Source: Streptomyces jumonjinensis | Lineage (GTDB): Bacteria > Actinomycetota > Actinomycetes > Streptomycetales > Streptomycetaceae | Reading direction: 5' to 3' | DNA: 64,000 nucleotides | NCBI RefSeq assembly: GCF_009600885.1 | Contig: NZ_VCLA01000201.1 | Coordinates: 1 to 64,000 of the forward strand | Shown: in pieces, positions 43,999 through 53,081 of the stretch | How positions within the stretch are numbered: position 1 is the stretch's first letter | How the letters are laid out: each line of letters begins with the position of its first letter | Made by a program: the position numbers and the translations under genes | Notes under the pieces: generated by a model | What the model was told of the DNA's origin: nothing | Databases searched by the model: none | The model's input: the letters and a program-made list of their open reading frames with translations, nothing else

Positions 43999-44325
43999 AT
44001 GGACGACCTGACGGAGATGCTGAAGGGCACGCTCGAAGGATGCGTGCTCGAAATCATCGGCAGCGAAGAAACCTACGGGTACGCCATCACCCGTCAGCTG
44101 AACGAGCTCGGCTTCGCCGACGTCATCGAGGGGACGGTGTACACCATCTTGCTGCGACTGGAGAGGAAAGGACTCGTCCAGGTGACGAAACGACCATCCG
44201 GGGTCGGTCCGCCGCGCAAGTTCTACGCGCTCAACGACGCCGGACGCGAGGAACTCGCGAAGTTCTGGACGAAATGGCAGTACGTGTCATCACGCATCAA
44301 CAGGCTCAAGGAGGGCGGGAGATGA
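43999..44325 (+). CDS. PadR-family transcriptional regulator
   Basis: A 108-residue PadR winged helix: MLKGTLEGCVLEIIGSEETY, GYAITRQLNELGFADVIEGT and VYTILLRLERKGLVQVTKRP, ending with FYALNDAGREELAKFW. This is the short PadR subfamily 2. It overlaps the first DUF1048 gene (ATGA). PadR plus DUF1048 proteins plus a DrrAB exporter is a recurring Firmicute/Actinobacteria locus for drug-inducible efflux, with repression relieved by the exported compound. Confidence 0.92.
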   Translation: MDDLTEMLKGTLEGCVLEIIGSEETYGYAITRQLNELGFADVIEGTVYTILLRLERKGLVQVTKRPSGVGPPRKFYALNDAGREELAKFWTKWQYVSSRINRLKEGGR

Positions 44326-44678
44326 ACTTCTGGGAGACCATCACAGGCAGTGATCTCACCAGGGAATGGAACGCTTTCGAAGCCCGGGCCGCGGCCTTGC
44401 CAGATGAATACCGGGCGGCGTGGGAACAGATCAAGGGCCACCTCTTTCCCCATGGGGGCTTCACCGGTCGCAACCTGATGCCGATCCTCGACGCAGCCCT
44501 GGGGCTGCTCGAAGAGACAGCGGCGGACGGGCAGAGCGTCCACGAGGTGCTCGGCGACGACATCCGGGGCTTCTGCACGGCGCTGGCCGGTGGCGAGGGG
44601 GCTCGAACCTATCGCGACCAGTGGCGCGAGCAATTGAACAGGAACGTCGCAAGGAAATTGAGCCGGCTGGGAGGCTGA
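44322..44678 (+). CDS. DUF1048 family protein
   Basis: A 118-residue helical protein coupled to padR. It shows the DUF1048 pattern: a charged N-terminus, ALPDEYRAAWEQIKGHLFP and a C-terminal GDDIRGFCTALAGGEGARTY followed by RDQWREQLNR. It has no membrane helix. The biochemical role of DUF1048 is not established; the proteins nearly always neighbour PadR regulators and may be partners or modulators of them. Confidence 0.88.
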   Translation: MNFWETITGSDLTREWNAFEARAAALPDEYRAAWEQIKGHLFPHGGFTGRNLMPILDAALGLLEETAADGQSVHEVLGDDIRGFCTALAGGEGARTYRDQWREQLNRNVARKLSRLGG

Positions 44679-44679
44679 C

Positions 44680-45006
44680 GTGAGCATCCAGGACATCATC
44701 GAGGGTAAGAAGCAGTGGCGGGCGCACATGGCCCGGGTCAAGGCGCTCCCGCCGGACTACCGGATCGTCTACAAGGAGATTCAGAAGTACCTGTTCAAGG
44801 TCGGGCCGATCGACCTGCCTGAGGGGCCCCTGCTCCCCGGGATCGTCGACTTCTTCGAGGAGGGCGTCGCCGCGGGCAAGGGGGTCCTGGAACTCATCGG
44901 CAAGGACGTCGCCGCGTTCTGCGACGACCTGGTCAAGGACTCGCGCACCTATGCGGACGTCTATCAGGAGTCCATCAGCGGGGAACCCGGCACGGCCGAG
45001 AAGTAA
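44680..45006 (+). CDS. Second DUF1048 family protein
   Basis: A 108-residue paralogue of the preceding gene, starting at a GTG one base after its stop codon. The core is RVKALPPDYRIVYKEIQKYL and VGPIDLPEGPLLPGIVDFFE, with LIGKDVAAFCDDLVKDSRTY at the C-terminus. The two copies have diverged substantially, so the duplication is old. It ends the padR transcription unit or continues to the exporter 312 bases later. Confidence 0.88.
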   Translation: MSIQDIIEGKKQWRAHMARVKALPPDYRIVYKEIQKYLFKVGPIDLPEGPLLPGIVDFFEEGVAAGKGVLELIGKDVAAFCDDLVKDSRTYADVYQESISGEPGTAEK

Positions 45007-45318
45007 CACCCGTCGCCCCATAGCAGTGAGCGTAGCCCGCACGCGCGGTTCGTTCGCCTTGGCGCAGCGCGAACAGGCGCGTGGCCGACGGCAACCAGAA
45101 GCCGCCGCAGATCCTGTCCACCGAGGTGGTCGAGCAGGCCGGCGAGACCTGGCTCACCCCCTGCCAACGCCCCCGGCAAGGGGGTCTCCGGCGGCGGGCC
45201 GCTCGACACTGTTCCCCAGGACGACGCGACTGACGCGTAGTCACGGACAGTCACTCAATCCGAGTTCCGAAACAGCTTCCACTCCCCCTGTGTCTTCAGC
45301 CTCCGAAAGGAAGTCGCC
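45007..45318 (+). other. Gap between DUF1048 and exporter genes
   Basis: No gene is supported. A short plus-strand stretch around 45085-45165 has natural-looking codons (NQKPPQILSTEVVEQAGETW) but no start or end and may be a relic. The last 20 bases hold a GAAAGGA ribosome site for the exporter ATPase. Confidence 0.4.
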
Positions 45319-46320
45319 ATGCCTTCATTTGTCATGCCCACATCCAATCAGGGTGACGGTCACCCGTCGCCGACCGCCGTCTCCGCCGTCGGGCTACGCA
45401 AGTCATACGGCGACAAGACCGTCCTCGACGGCATCGATCTGCACATCCCGGCCGGGTCCGTGTTCGCGCTGCTCGGCCCGAACGGCGCCGGCAAGACCAC
45501 CGCCGTGAAGATCCTCTCCACCCTCATCACCGCCGACGCCGGCGACCTGCACGTCGGCGGGCACGACCTGGCCGCCGACCCACAGGCCGCGCGGGCCGCG
45601 ATCGGTGTCACCGGGCAGTTCTCCGCCGTCGACGGCCTGATCACCGGCGAGGAGAACATGCTCCTCATGGCGGACCTGCACCACCTGTCCAAGAGCGAGG
45701 GCCGGCGGGTCGGCGTCGAACTCCTGGAGCGCTTCGACCTGGTGGAGGCCGCGAAGAAGCCCGCCTCGACCTACTCCGGCGGCATGAAGCGCCGCCTGGA
45801 CATCGCCATGACGCTGGTCGGCAGCCCGCGGATCATCTTCCTCGACGAGCCGACCACCGGACTCGACCCGCGCTCCCGCCACACCATGTGGGGCATCATC
45901 CGCGGCCTCGTCTCCGACGGCGTGACCGTCTTCCTCACCACCCAGTACCTGGAGGAGGCCGACGAACTCGCCGACCGCATAGCCGTGTTGAACGACGGCA
46001 AGATCGCCGCCGAGGGCACCGCCGAGGAGCTCAAGCGGCTCGTCCCGGGCGGGCACATCCGGCTCCGCTTCACCGACCCGGTCGCGTACCAGTCCGCCGC
46101 TGACGCCCTGCGCGAGGTCACCCGGGACGACGAGGCACTGTCGCTGTCCATCCCCAGCGACGGCAGTCAGCGCGAACTGCGCTCCATTCTCGACTGGCTC
46201 GACTCCGCCGGCATCGAGGCGGACGAACTGACCGTCCATACCCCCGACCTCGACGACGTGTTCTTCGCCCTGACCGGCCCAGCCAACGTCCCCAACCAGC
46301 CCAAGGAGTCCCTCCGATGA
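45319..46320 (+). CDS. DrrA-type ABC exporter ATPase
   Basis: A 333-residue daunorubicin-resistance-type ATPase. Walker A is GPNGAGKTTAVK, the Q-loop is TGQFSAVDGLITGEEN, the signature is TYSGGMKRRLDIAMTL, Walker B is IIFLDEPTTGLDPR and the switch is FLTTQYLEEADELAD. A DrrA C-terminal domain follows (ELTVHTPDLDDVFFALTG). The Gln-Tyr at the H-loop position (TTQYLEE, not the usual TH) is the normal DrrA variant. It overlaps the permease gene by 4 bases. Confidence 0.93.
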   Translation: MPSFVMPTSNQGDGHPSPTAVSAVGLRKSYGDKTVLDGIDLHIPAGSVFALLGPNGAGKTTAVKILSTLITADAGDLHVGGHDLAADPQAARAAIGVTGQFSAVDGLITGEENMLLMADLHHLSKSEGRRVGVELLERFDLVEAAKKPASTYSGGMKRRLDIAMTLVGSPRIIFLDEPTTGLDPRSRHTMWGIIRGLVSDGVTVFLTTQYLEEADELADRIAVLNDGKIAAEGTAEELKRLVPGGHIRLRFTDPVAYQSAADALREVTRDDEALSLSIPSDGSQRELRSILDWLDSAGIEADELTVHTPDLDDVFFALTGPANVPNQPKESLR

Positions 46321-47108
46321 GCTCCCTCTCTCTCGCTGTACGCGACTCGAACACGATGCTGCGCCGCAACCTCCTGCACGCATGGCGCTACCCGTCCGGG
46401 ACCCTGAACCTGCTGCTCACGCCGATCATGATGCTGCTGCTCTTCGTCTACATCTTCGGCGACGTGATGAGCGCCGGCATCGGTGGCGGCGGCGCGGACC
46501 GCTCCGACTACATCGCCTATATCGTCCCCGGCCTGCTGCTGATGACCGTCGGCAGCACCGTGATCGGGGCCGCGGTGTCCGTCTGCGTGGACATGACCCA
46601 GGGCCTCACCGCCCGCTTCCGCACCATGGCGAGCCACCGAGGCTCTCTGCTCGTCGGGCATGTCGTCGGCGGCGTGCTGCAGTGCGTGATGAGCGTGGTC
46701 CTCGTCGGCGCCGTCGGGGTGGCGATGGGCTTCCGGTCCACGGACGCCACGGCACTGGAGTGGATCACGGCGTTCGGGCTGATCACGCTGTTCGCCCTGG
46801 CACTCACCTGGATCGCGGTCGGGATGGGCGCGGCCAGTCCGAACCCCGAGGCGGCCGGCAATATGGCCATGCCACTGATCCTCCTGCCGCTCATCTCCAG
46901 CGCATTCATCCCGGCCGATACGATGCCGGCCTGGTTCCAGCCGATCGCCGAGTACCAGCCCTTCACCCCCGCCATCGAAACCCTCCGCGGCCTCCTCCTC
47001 GGCACCGAAATCGGCAACAACGGCTGGATCGCGATCGCCTGGTGCGTCGGCCTGATCGCGCTCGGCTACCGCTGGTCGACGGCGCAGTTCAACCGCGACC
47101 CGAAGTGA
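46317..47108 (+). CDS. DrrB-type ABC exporter permease
   Basis: A 263-residue ABC-2 permease. The N-terminal MLRRNLLHAWRYPSGTLNLL leads into six helices (for example PIMMLLLFVYIFGDVM, LLLMTVGSTVIGAAVSVCV and ALTWIAVGMGAASP). The ABC-2 signature region is around LILLPLISSAFIPADTMPAW and FQPIAEYQPFTPAIETLRGL. It partners the preceding ATPase and should export a hydrophobic drug-like substrate. Confidence 0.92.
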   Translation: MSSLSLAVRDSNTMLRRNLLHAWRYPSGTLNLLLTPIMMLLLFVYIFGDVMSAGIGGGGADRSDYIAYIVPGLLLMTVGSTVIGAAVSVCVDMTQGLTARFRTMASHRGSLLVGHVVGGVLQCVMSVVLVGAVGVAMGFRSTDATALEWITAFGLITLFALALTWIAVGMGAASPNPEAAGNMAMPLILLPLISSAFIPADTMPAWFQPIAEYQPFTPAIETLRGLLLGTEIGNNGWIAIAWCVGLIALGYRWSTAQFNRDPK

Positions 47109-47196
47109 CCGAGACGAACGCGCCGGCCGCGCTGACCACCTCCCGCAACTCATCCCGCCCCGTCCACGTGCAGATCTGCACCCGTATGCCCGGCCG

Positions 47197-47952
47197 GTGG
47201 CGGGGCTGATCGCCACAGCCCTTGGCGGGCCGGCTCCGGCCCGATCCCGCCACACCGCACTGATCCGCACTGATCCACACCGAATCGCAGTCGACCAGCT
47301 GCGGCGAGGGAACGCTGGAACGGTGCTGGGACCGGCAGGGCGGAGAAGTCGTAGGGGGCGATCCGCCCCTGCCGGTTTGTGGCCCCACTCCTCGGAAGGA
47401 CAACGCAGCAGCCTGCTGGCTCAGGCTCGTACTCGCTGCCCAGAGCTTAGGGAGTACGCTGTTCGCGCGACTGCGGAGCTGTTGAGCGATGCCCTGGTCA
47501 AGGCCAAAGATCGGATCGAAGACCTGCTGCCCCTGATCGAGCGGTCAGAAGTCCTCGACGAGGCCATCACGCTCTATCTGGACCATTGCATGGCGCAGGC
47601 GGACTGGACGTCTGACATCGCCAGGAGAGCTATCGCGGCTTCAAGTGCTTCTGAAGAGATCTGGGATCACGTGCTGGCCTTCATGAACGAGGACCAGAGC
47701 AGCGCGACCCGCGCGGCCGATCTCGTGGGCGCGCTCATGGAGAAGTTCCCGAACACTCTGCCAGGTGACGCCGTGGGTCTTCTGACGCCTGTGCTGAGAG
47801 ACGCTGGCCCCGAGCTGGCTGAGGCATTGGGACACGCTTTGCGCCCCTCTCGCAAGTCAGTGAACAAGCTCCGACGGGCAATGAGCGGTTTCAGTAGCCC
47901 CCCTGCTCAGCGGGCGCGAAACGCTGCCTTCAAGGAGGGTGCCGGCCTCTGA
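47197..47952 (+). pseudogene. Helical-repeat protein fragment
   Basis: Only codons from about 47400 onward look like a protein. They are lower in GC and encode regular helices (LREYAVRATAELLSDALVKA, DEAITLYLDHCMAQADW, DVVGALMEK-like repeats) similar to HEAT/ARM or helical immunity proteins. The first ~70 codons are Arg/Pro-rich and read like non-coding DNA, and no start with a ribosome site is seen. It is probably the C-terminal part of a disrupted gene. No family is recognised. The gap 47109-47196 holds nothing clear. Confidence 0.4.
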
Positions 47953-48012
47953 GACACCCACTCCTCTGGGGCAGGTGTCGCCGCGAAAGCGGTGGCCGTG
48001 GACTGCATGGCC

Positions 48013-48142
48013 GTGCGGTCCACGCCCACCGCCGTGACGAGTGCCCAGCCAATTCAGCAGCCGTAGCCAAGGAAGTGGATGCGCCGACCATGGCGAAATT
48101 TCGGCCTCGCACACGGCGAACAGGCAGTTGTCTCAGTTGCTA
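48013..48142. repeat. Diverged direct repeat, copy 1
   Basis: This ~110-130 bp segment is repeated imperfectly at 48297-48425. Shared blocks include GTCCACGCCCACC-like, CCAGCCAAT, GTAGCCAAGG and CGGCCTCGCAC. The copies are about 284 bases apart. Neither has an open frame with a recognised product, so they look like relics of a duplicated gene end. Confidence 0.7.
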
Positions 48143-48296
48143 ATCCTCGACTCCGCCAAACTCTGCTAGGCCAACCTTCACCATAGTCGAGCGGTTCTGA
48201 GCACGTGAAAGACCTCCCCCGCCCCCGTGCCGACTGCCGTACCACTCAGAAACACAGTCGTCCGGCTCAGCCCTTCTCCACCATGGCCAAGCCAAC

Positions 48297-48425
48297 GGCG
48301 ATCCACGCCCACGAGCGTGACGAGCACCCAGCCAATCCAGTCACTGTAGCCAAGGGAGCGGATGCGCCAGCCATAGTGAATTCTCGGCCTCGCACGCGGC
48401 GAACGGGTCAGTTGTCCCGCCATCG
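48297..48425. repeat. Diverged direct repeat, copy 2
   Basis: Second copy of the 48013 segment. Between the copies (48143-48296) no gene is supported. The minus strand of copy 2 gives partly natural sequence (GWRIRSLGYSDWIGWVLV) without a recognisable family. Confidence 0.7.
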
Positions 48426-48592
48426 ACGTCATGCTCTGCGCCACCGCCCTCGCTCAGCCCGGCCGCGTCACTGTCCTGACCTCCGACATCGATGACATCA
48501 CCATGCTCACCACCGACCATCCGCGCGTGACCGCCGAGAAGGTCCGACTCGCGCCGCTGCACGCATACGCCTCACGCGTGAGCCGGCGTTGA
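48419..48592 (+). pseudogene. VapC-type PIN-domain toxin remnant
   Basis: The frame contains AIDVMLCATALAQPGRVTVL, then TSDIDDITMLTTDHPRVTAE and ends at 48592. This is the C-terminal third of a PIN-domain ribonuclease (the D-x-x-x-A-A-T-A helix and the LTSD(P/I)DD metal motif). The N-terminal two-thirds and an antitoxin gene are absent, so it is a relic of a type II toxin-antitoxin pair. Confidence 0.6.
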
Positions 48593-48689
48593 GCTCCTCG
48601 CAGGCCGCCGTCCTCTTCGCCCCCACGCTCGTCGGCACTATCCACGGCCAGCGGGCCGTCCACGCATGACCCGGACCGGCGGCGAGTCG

Positions 48690-49349
48690 TCACCTCCGCC
48701 GTGGCGTTCCGCCTCCGAGCAGGGTGGGCAGGGAGGCTGTCACGGTCTCGGGGCCGGCCGGCAGCGCGGTGGCGGCGGGGGTGCGCAGGCCGTCCAGCAG
48801 GAAGGCGATATGACGGCGCCAGGCGTCGGGTGCTGTCGCGGCGGTGGTGCGGGTCAGCTGGGAGTTGAGCCAGAACACCACGAATACGTCGTCGGCGGTG
48901 AGGTCGGGGCGCAGTGAGCCGTCGGCCTGGGCCTCGGCGAGGAGCCGGGTGCCGTAGACCACCGACTCCGCGCAGATCGCGGTCAGTTCGGCGGCGCCCT
49001 GGTAGGAGCGGGCGATGATGTCGTTGAGTGCGGTGTCGGCGGCCTGGAGCGCGCACATCTCCTCGATGTAGGCGGCGAACCGCGACCAGGGAGTGGGCTG
49101 TGCTCCCGCGCGCCGCATGGCTTCGCCGAGCTTGGCCTCGGCGAGCTGGGGCACCACCGCGTCGATCAGTTCCTGCCGGCCGCCGAAACGGTTGTAGAGC
49201 GTCCCGATGCTGACCCCCGCGCGCTGGGCGACCTCCTCCAGCGGCGCGCTCAGACCTTGCTCCCGGAACACCTCGGCGGCGGCGGCCTTGAGTTTCTCCA
49301 GGTTGCGGCGGGCGTCCGCGCGCAGGGCGGGGGCGGGGCGGTCCGGCAT
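48690..49349 (-). CDS. TetR-family regulator
   Basis: A 219-residue TetR repressor. The N-terminal HTH is LRADARRNLEKLKAAAAEVF, EEVAQRAGVSIGTLYNRFGG and RQELIDAVV. The C-terminal ligand domain is of the common SbtR-like type (DDVFVVFWLNSQL). It is divergent from the dehydrogenase gene, and the 99-base intergenic region holds TTGAGG dyads, so it very likely represses that gene and itself. The last ~20 residues are Pro/Thr/Arg-rich. Confidence 0.92.
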   Translation of the reverse strand: MPDRPAPALRADARRNLEKLKAAAAEVFREQGLSAPLEEVAQRAGVSIGTLYNRFGGRQELIDAVVPQLAEAKLGEAMRRAGAQPTPWSRFAAYIEEMCALQAADTALNDIIARSYQGAAELTAICAESVVYGTRLLAEAQADGSLRPDLTADDVFVVFWLNSQLTRTTAATAPDAWRRHIAFLLDGLRTPAATALPAGPETVTASLPTLLGGGTPRRR

Positions 49350-49406
49350 GACACCTCCATTAACTTGACGACACCTCTCAGGTTAGCGGTACGGTGGAAT
49401 CACAAC

Positions 49407-49423
49407 TTGAGGTACCGCCTCAA
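49407..49423. promoter_or_regulatory. TetR operator dyad
   Basis: TTGAGG and CCTCAA flank TACCG, between the divergent tetR and dehydrogenase genes. A related half-site pair (TTGACG and CTCAGG) occurs 30-45 bases to the left, closer to tetR. Confidence 0.65.
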
Positions 49424-49448
49424 TCTATGGTGGACGGAGGGCGGAGTC

Positions 49449-50156
49449 ATGCGCAGAACCGTGGCCGTGTTCGGTGCGGGGAGTGGAACGGGGGCCTCGG
49501 TCGCCCGTCGCTTCGGCCGCGAGGGACACCGGGTGGCGCTCGTCGCCCGCCGCCGCGACCCGCTCGACAAGCTGGTCGCCCGGCTGGCGGCCGACGGCGT
49601 CGAAGCGGCGGCATTCCCGGCGGACCTGCGGCACACGGAGCGCATCCCGGCGCTCGTCTCGGCCATCGAAGCCCGCTTCGGGCACATCGACGTGGCCGTG
49701 TACGCGCCGTTCGTCCCCGCGACCCTGATCCCCGCCGCCGCTGTGGACGCGGCCGTCCTGCGCGCATGGCTCGACCTCTACCTGCTCAGCCCCGTCGCAC
49801 TCGCGCACACGCTGCTGCCGGGCATGCTGGAGCGTGGCGACGGCGCCCTCCTGTTCGGCTACGGATCCTCCGTGGTCACCCCCGCGGCCGGCCTGTCCGG
49901 CCCCGTACCCGTCCTCGCCGCACTCCGCAACTACCTCCATACGCTCCACGGCGAAGTCGCGGACCGCGGAGTCCACGTCGGCGGCCTGGCCGTCCGTGCG
50001 GTGATCGAACGCAGCGAAGGCCACCGGGCCCTGCGCTCGGGCGACATGAGCCTCGCCATCGACCTGCCCACGGTCGACCCGGACGAGCTGGCCGACCTCG
50101 TCTGGAACCTCGTCACCCAGCGGGACCGGATCGAAGTCGTCCACCCGGCCCCCTGA
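49449..50156 (+). CDS. Short-chain dehydrogenase/reductase
   Basis: A 235-residue Rossmann-fold protein. The cofactor motif AVFGAGSGTGASVARRFGRE is a G-x3-G-x-G variant. Arg residues after strand 2 (VALVARRRDPLDKL) suggest NADP(H). DIDVAVYAPF replaces the usual NNAG. The catalytic YxxxK is not evident (FGYGSSVVTP and ALRNYLHTLHGEVADRG stand at that position), so it may be a degenerate or atypical SDR. It is divergent from and probably controlled by the TetR regulator, and precedes a CocE hydrolase. Confidence 0.85.
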   Translation: MRRTVAVFGAGSGTGASVARRFGREGHRVALVARRRDPLDKLVARLAADGVEAAAFPADLRHTERIPALVSAIEARFGHIDVAVYAPFVPATLIPAAAVDAAVLRAWLDLYLLSPVALAHTLLPGMLERGDGALLFGYGSSVVTPAAGLSGPVPVLAALRNYLHTLHGEVADRGVHVGGLAVRAVIERSEGHRALRSGDMSLAIDLPTVDPDELADLVWNLVTQRDRIEVVHPAP

Positions 50157-50199
50157 CACCCCACCGCAGCCCCGCCACCCGACCTCGAAGGACTGCGTC

Positions 50200-51951
50200 A
50201 TGACGTACCGCGTCACCGTCGGCACACCCGTATCCGTGCGCGACGGCACACAGCTCGCCACCGACATCTGGCGCCCGGAGACCGACACCCCCGTACCGGC
50301 GCTGCTGGTCCGCAACCCCTACGGCAGACACCAACTCGCCAACTACGGCTTCACCTCGCCGAACATCTTCCGGCTGGTGGAGGCGGGATACGCGGTGGTG
50401 CTCCAGGAGTGCCGGGGCACCTTCGGCTCGGAGGGTCACTACACACCTCATATCCACGAGGGCGCCGACGGCGCGGACACGGTGGCCTGGCTCGCCCGGC
50501 AGGAGTGGTGCGACGGCACTGTCGGCACCTGGGGCGTCTCCTACCTGGGGATGACGCAGTGGCAGACCGCCGCGACCGGCGTTCCCGGCCTCAAGGCCAT
50601 CGCACCGTCGATCGCCTCGGCGGATCTGTACCGCGCCCCGTACTACTCACCGGGCGGCGCCCTCTCCCTCGACACCGTCCTGATGTTCGCCACGATCATG
50701 AGCGCGAACGACGCCCTGCGGGACCTCGCCTGCGGCACGGGCGATCCGGCCGAACCCGCCGCAATCGGATCGGCGTTCGACGACCTCACCGCCCAAGCCT
50801 CCATCACCCCGCCGACCGCCCATCCCGCACTGGCCGCGCGCATACCGTGGATCTTCGGCCAGGCGATGGGACACCCCGGCCGGGATGAGACCTGGCGGGA
50901 GCTGTCCGCCCTGGACAAGGCCGGATCGATCACCGTCCCCGCCCTGAACATCGGCGGCTGGTACGACCCCTTCGCCGGTGAGACCCTCCGGGCGTACACG
51001 GAGATGAAGCGCCACGGCGGCTCACCCGAGGCCCGCACCGGACAACGGCTGATCATGGGGCCATGGACCCACTCCTCCACCACCGGGGTCTTCCCCGACC
51101 GGAGCTTCGGCTTCACGGCGTCAGCCGACGCGGCGGACATGACCGGCGCGCATCTCGCATTCTTCGACCGCTGGCTCCGGGGCCGGGACGACCCGCTGGA
51201 CCGCCCGGCACCGGTCCGGATCTTCGTCATGGGCACGGACCGATGGCGCGACGAGGAGGACTGGCCCCTGCCCGACACCCGGTACGCCCCCTACCATCTG
51301 GACGGCCCGGGGCCCGCCAACACCTCTTCCGGGACCGGCACGCTGACCGTGAAAGCCCCTGAGGACGACTGCACCGACACCTACCTCTACGACCCCCGCA
51401 GACCGGTCCCGACCCTGGGCGGCTCGCTCATGCGGCCCACCGGCTCCGCCGGGCCCGTGGACCAGCGCCCCGTCGAGAGCCGGGACGATGTCCTCTGCTT
51501 CACCAGCGCCACCCTGGACACCCCGGTGGAGGTGACCGGACCGGTGTCGGCGACCCTCTTCGTCTCCTCCTCGGCACCCGACACGGACTTCACCGTGAAA
51601 CTGGTCGACGTCCATCCCGACGGCCGGGCGATCAACCTCTGCGACGGCATCCAGCGCATGCGCTACCGCGACTCGCTCGACACCCCCGAGCCGATGGAAC
51701 CGGGCACCGTCTACGAGATCACCGTGGACCTGATCGCCACGGCGAACGTGTTCCTGCCGGGCCACCGCATCCTGGTCGAAATCTCCAGCAGCAACTTCCC
51801 CCGCTACGACCGCAACTCCAACACCGGAGGCGTCATCGCCACGGAGCACGACACACAGATGTCCACCGCCGTGAACAGAATCCACCGCGGGCCGGGACAC
51901 CCCAGCAGAATCACCCTTCCCGTCATCACCCGCGAGACCCCGGTCCGGTGA
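50200..51951 (+). CDS. CocE/NonD-family alpha/beta hydrolase
   Basis: A 583-residue serine hydrolase of the X-Pro-dipeptidyl-peptidase/cocaine-esterase type. The N-terminal catalytic domain has LVRNPYGRHQLANYG and the nucleophile elbow GTWGVSYLGMTQWQ (Ser in G-x-S-x-x-G form). It is followed by a cap and the acid/His region (NIGGWYDPFAGETL, IMGPWTHSS). The C-terminal jelly roll starts near 400 (VEVTGPVSATLFVSSSAPDT, HRILVEISSSNFPRYDRN). It probably hydrolyses acyl esters or amides. It lies in an operon with the SDR. Confidence 0.92.
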   Translation: MTYRVTVGTPVSVRDGTQLATDIWRPETDTPVPALLVRNPYGRHQLANYGFTSPNIFRLVEAGYAVVLQECRGTFGSEGHYTPHIHEGADGADTVAWLARQEWCDGTVGTWGVSYLGMTQWQTAATGVPGLKAIAPSIASADLYRAPYYSPGGALSLDTVLMFATIMSANDALRDLACGTGDPAEPAAIGSAFDDLTAQASITPPTAHPALAARIPWIFGQAMGHPGRDETWRELSALDKAGSITVPALNIGGWYDPFAGETLRAYTEMKRHGGSPEARTGQRLIMGPWTHSSTTGVFPDRSFGFTASADAADMTGAHLAFFDRWLRGRDDPLDRPAPVRIFVMGTDRWRDEEDWPLPDTRYAPYHLDGPGPANTSSGTGTLTVKAPEDDCTDTYLYDPRRPVPTLGGSLMRPTGSAGPVDQRPVESRDDVLCFTSATLDTPVEVTGPVSATLFVSSSAPDTDFTVKLVDVHPDGRAINLCDGIQRMRYRDSLDTPEPMEPGTVYEITVDLIATANVFLPGHRILVEISSSNFPRYDRNSNTGGVIATEHDTQMSTAVNRIHRGPGHPSRITLPVITRETPVR

Positions 51952-52113
51952 AGCCCCACCATCAAGACGGCCGCCGGAGCTCGCCGCCCGTGCTCAGCGC
52001 GCGCGCACCGGCCGAAACCCGGTCACCCGGCATGTCCCCGCTCCACAGCCGGTGATGTCGCCGATCCAGTCCCGTACGCGAGCATTCGGCAGCTCACCAT
52101 GGAGGAGATGAGA

Positions 52114-52839
52114 ATGGCGACGTATGTTCTGGTCCACGGGTCATGGCACGACGGATCCGCCTGGCGGGCTGTCGTGTCGCGCCTGGAGCAACTCGGCCAC
52201 GCCGCCCATGCCCCTACCTTGGCGGGCCACGGCAAAGGCGTCGGCAGGGCAGTGGATCACAACGATTGCGTCCGGTCCGCGGTCGACTTCATCGTGGACC
52301 GGGATCTCACAGAAATCGTCCTGGTCGGCCACAGCTTCGCCGGCACGGTCATCGCCCGGGTCGCGGAGGAGATCCCGGAACGCCTGCGCCGACTGGTCTT
52401 CTGGAACGCGTTCGTTCCCGAGCCGGGCAGCAGCCTGCTCGACGAATGCCCACCGCACTACCGCGAGATGTTCCACGAGCTCGCCGCCGCGTCCGACGAC
52501 AACACCATCACCCTGCCGTTCCCCGTCTGGCGCGACGCCTTCATCCAGGACGCCACCCCTGAGACAGCGCGAGCAACCTACCAACAGCTCTCCCCCGAGC
52601 CGTTCCAGCCGTTCGTCGACAGACTGGACCTCAGGCGGTTCTACGAATCAACGCTTCCGAAGAGCTATCTGAACTGCACCGAGGACCTCGCCCTGCCGCC
52701 GGGGGAATGGGGCTGGCACCCGCGTATGTCCAGCCGACTCGGCACGTACCGGCTGGTCGAGATGGTCGGCAGCCACGAGGTGATCTTCACCGACCCCAGG
52801 AGGCTGGCCGACGAGATCGCCACTGCCGGCAGGGACTGA
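52114..52839 (+). CDS. Alpha/beta hydrolase (esterase/lactonase-like)
   Basis: A 241-residue hydrolase. The ATG at 52114 is preferred because GGAGG lies 8 bases upstream; the upstream ATGs at 52099 and 52108 overlap that site. The oxyanion loop is YVLVHGSWHDGSAW, the nucleophile elbow is IVLVGHSFAGTVIAR (Ser in GHSFAG), and the catalytic His is in EMVGSHEVIFTDPRRLADEI. It belongs to the pyrethroid-hydrolase/methyl-esterase-like group. The substrate is unknown. It follows the CocE gene but is separated by 162 bases. Confidence 0.9.
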   Translation: MATYVLVHGSWHDGSAWRAVVSRLEQLGHAAHAPTLAGHGKGVGRAVDHNDCVRSAVDFIVDRDLTEIVLVGHSFAGTVIARVAEEIPERLRRLVFWNAFVPEPGSSLLDECPPHYREMFHELAAASDDNTITLPFPVWRDAFIQDATPETARATYQQLSPEPFQPFVDRLDLRRFYESTLPKSYLNCTEDLALPPGEWGWHPRMSSRLGTYRLVEMVGSHEVIFTDPRRLADEIATAGRD

Positions 52840-53081
52840 GGAAGATCGCGCCCCGGAGGCGGACCGATCACCCGCCCCTCCGCTGCCAGAAAGATCCCGC
52901 GCTCCCGCCCGTCGCACCGGACCCGGTCACCCAGCGACAGGCAGCGGGCGGTGCACCCTCCACAGCGCCCGCAATGGAGGCGCGGGGTCAGGTCCCGCAG
53001 GGGGCAGGTGGCTTGCCCGAGCCGGCGGTGCGGTGTTCAGGCGCCCGCGCCGCTGTCATGGAGGCGGGGCTCGTGGGCGGG

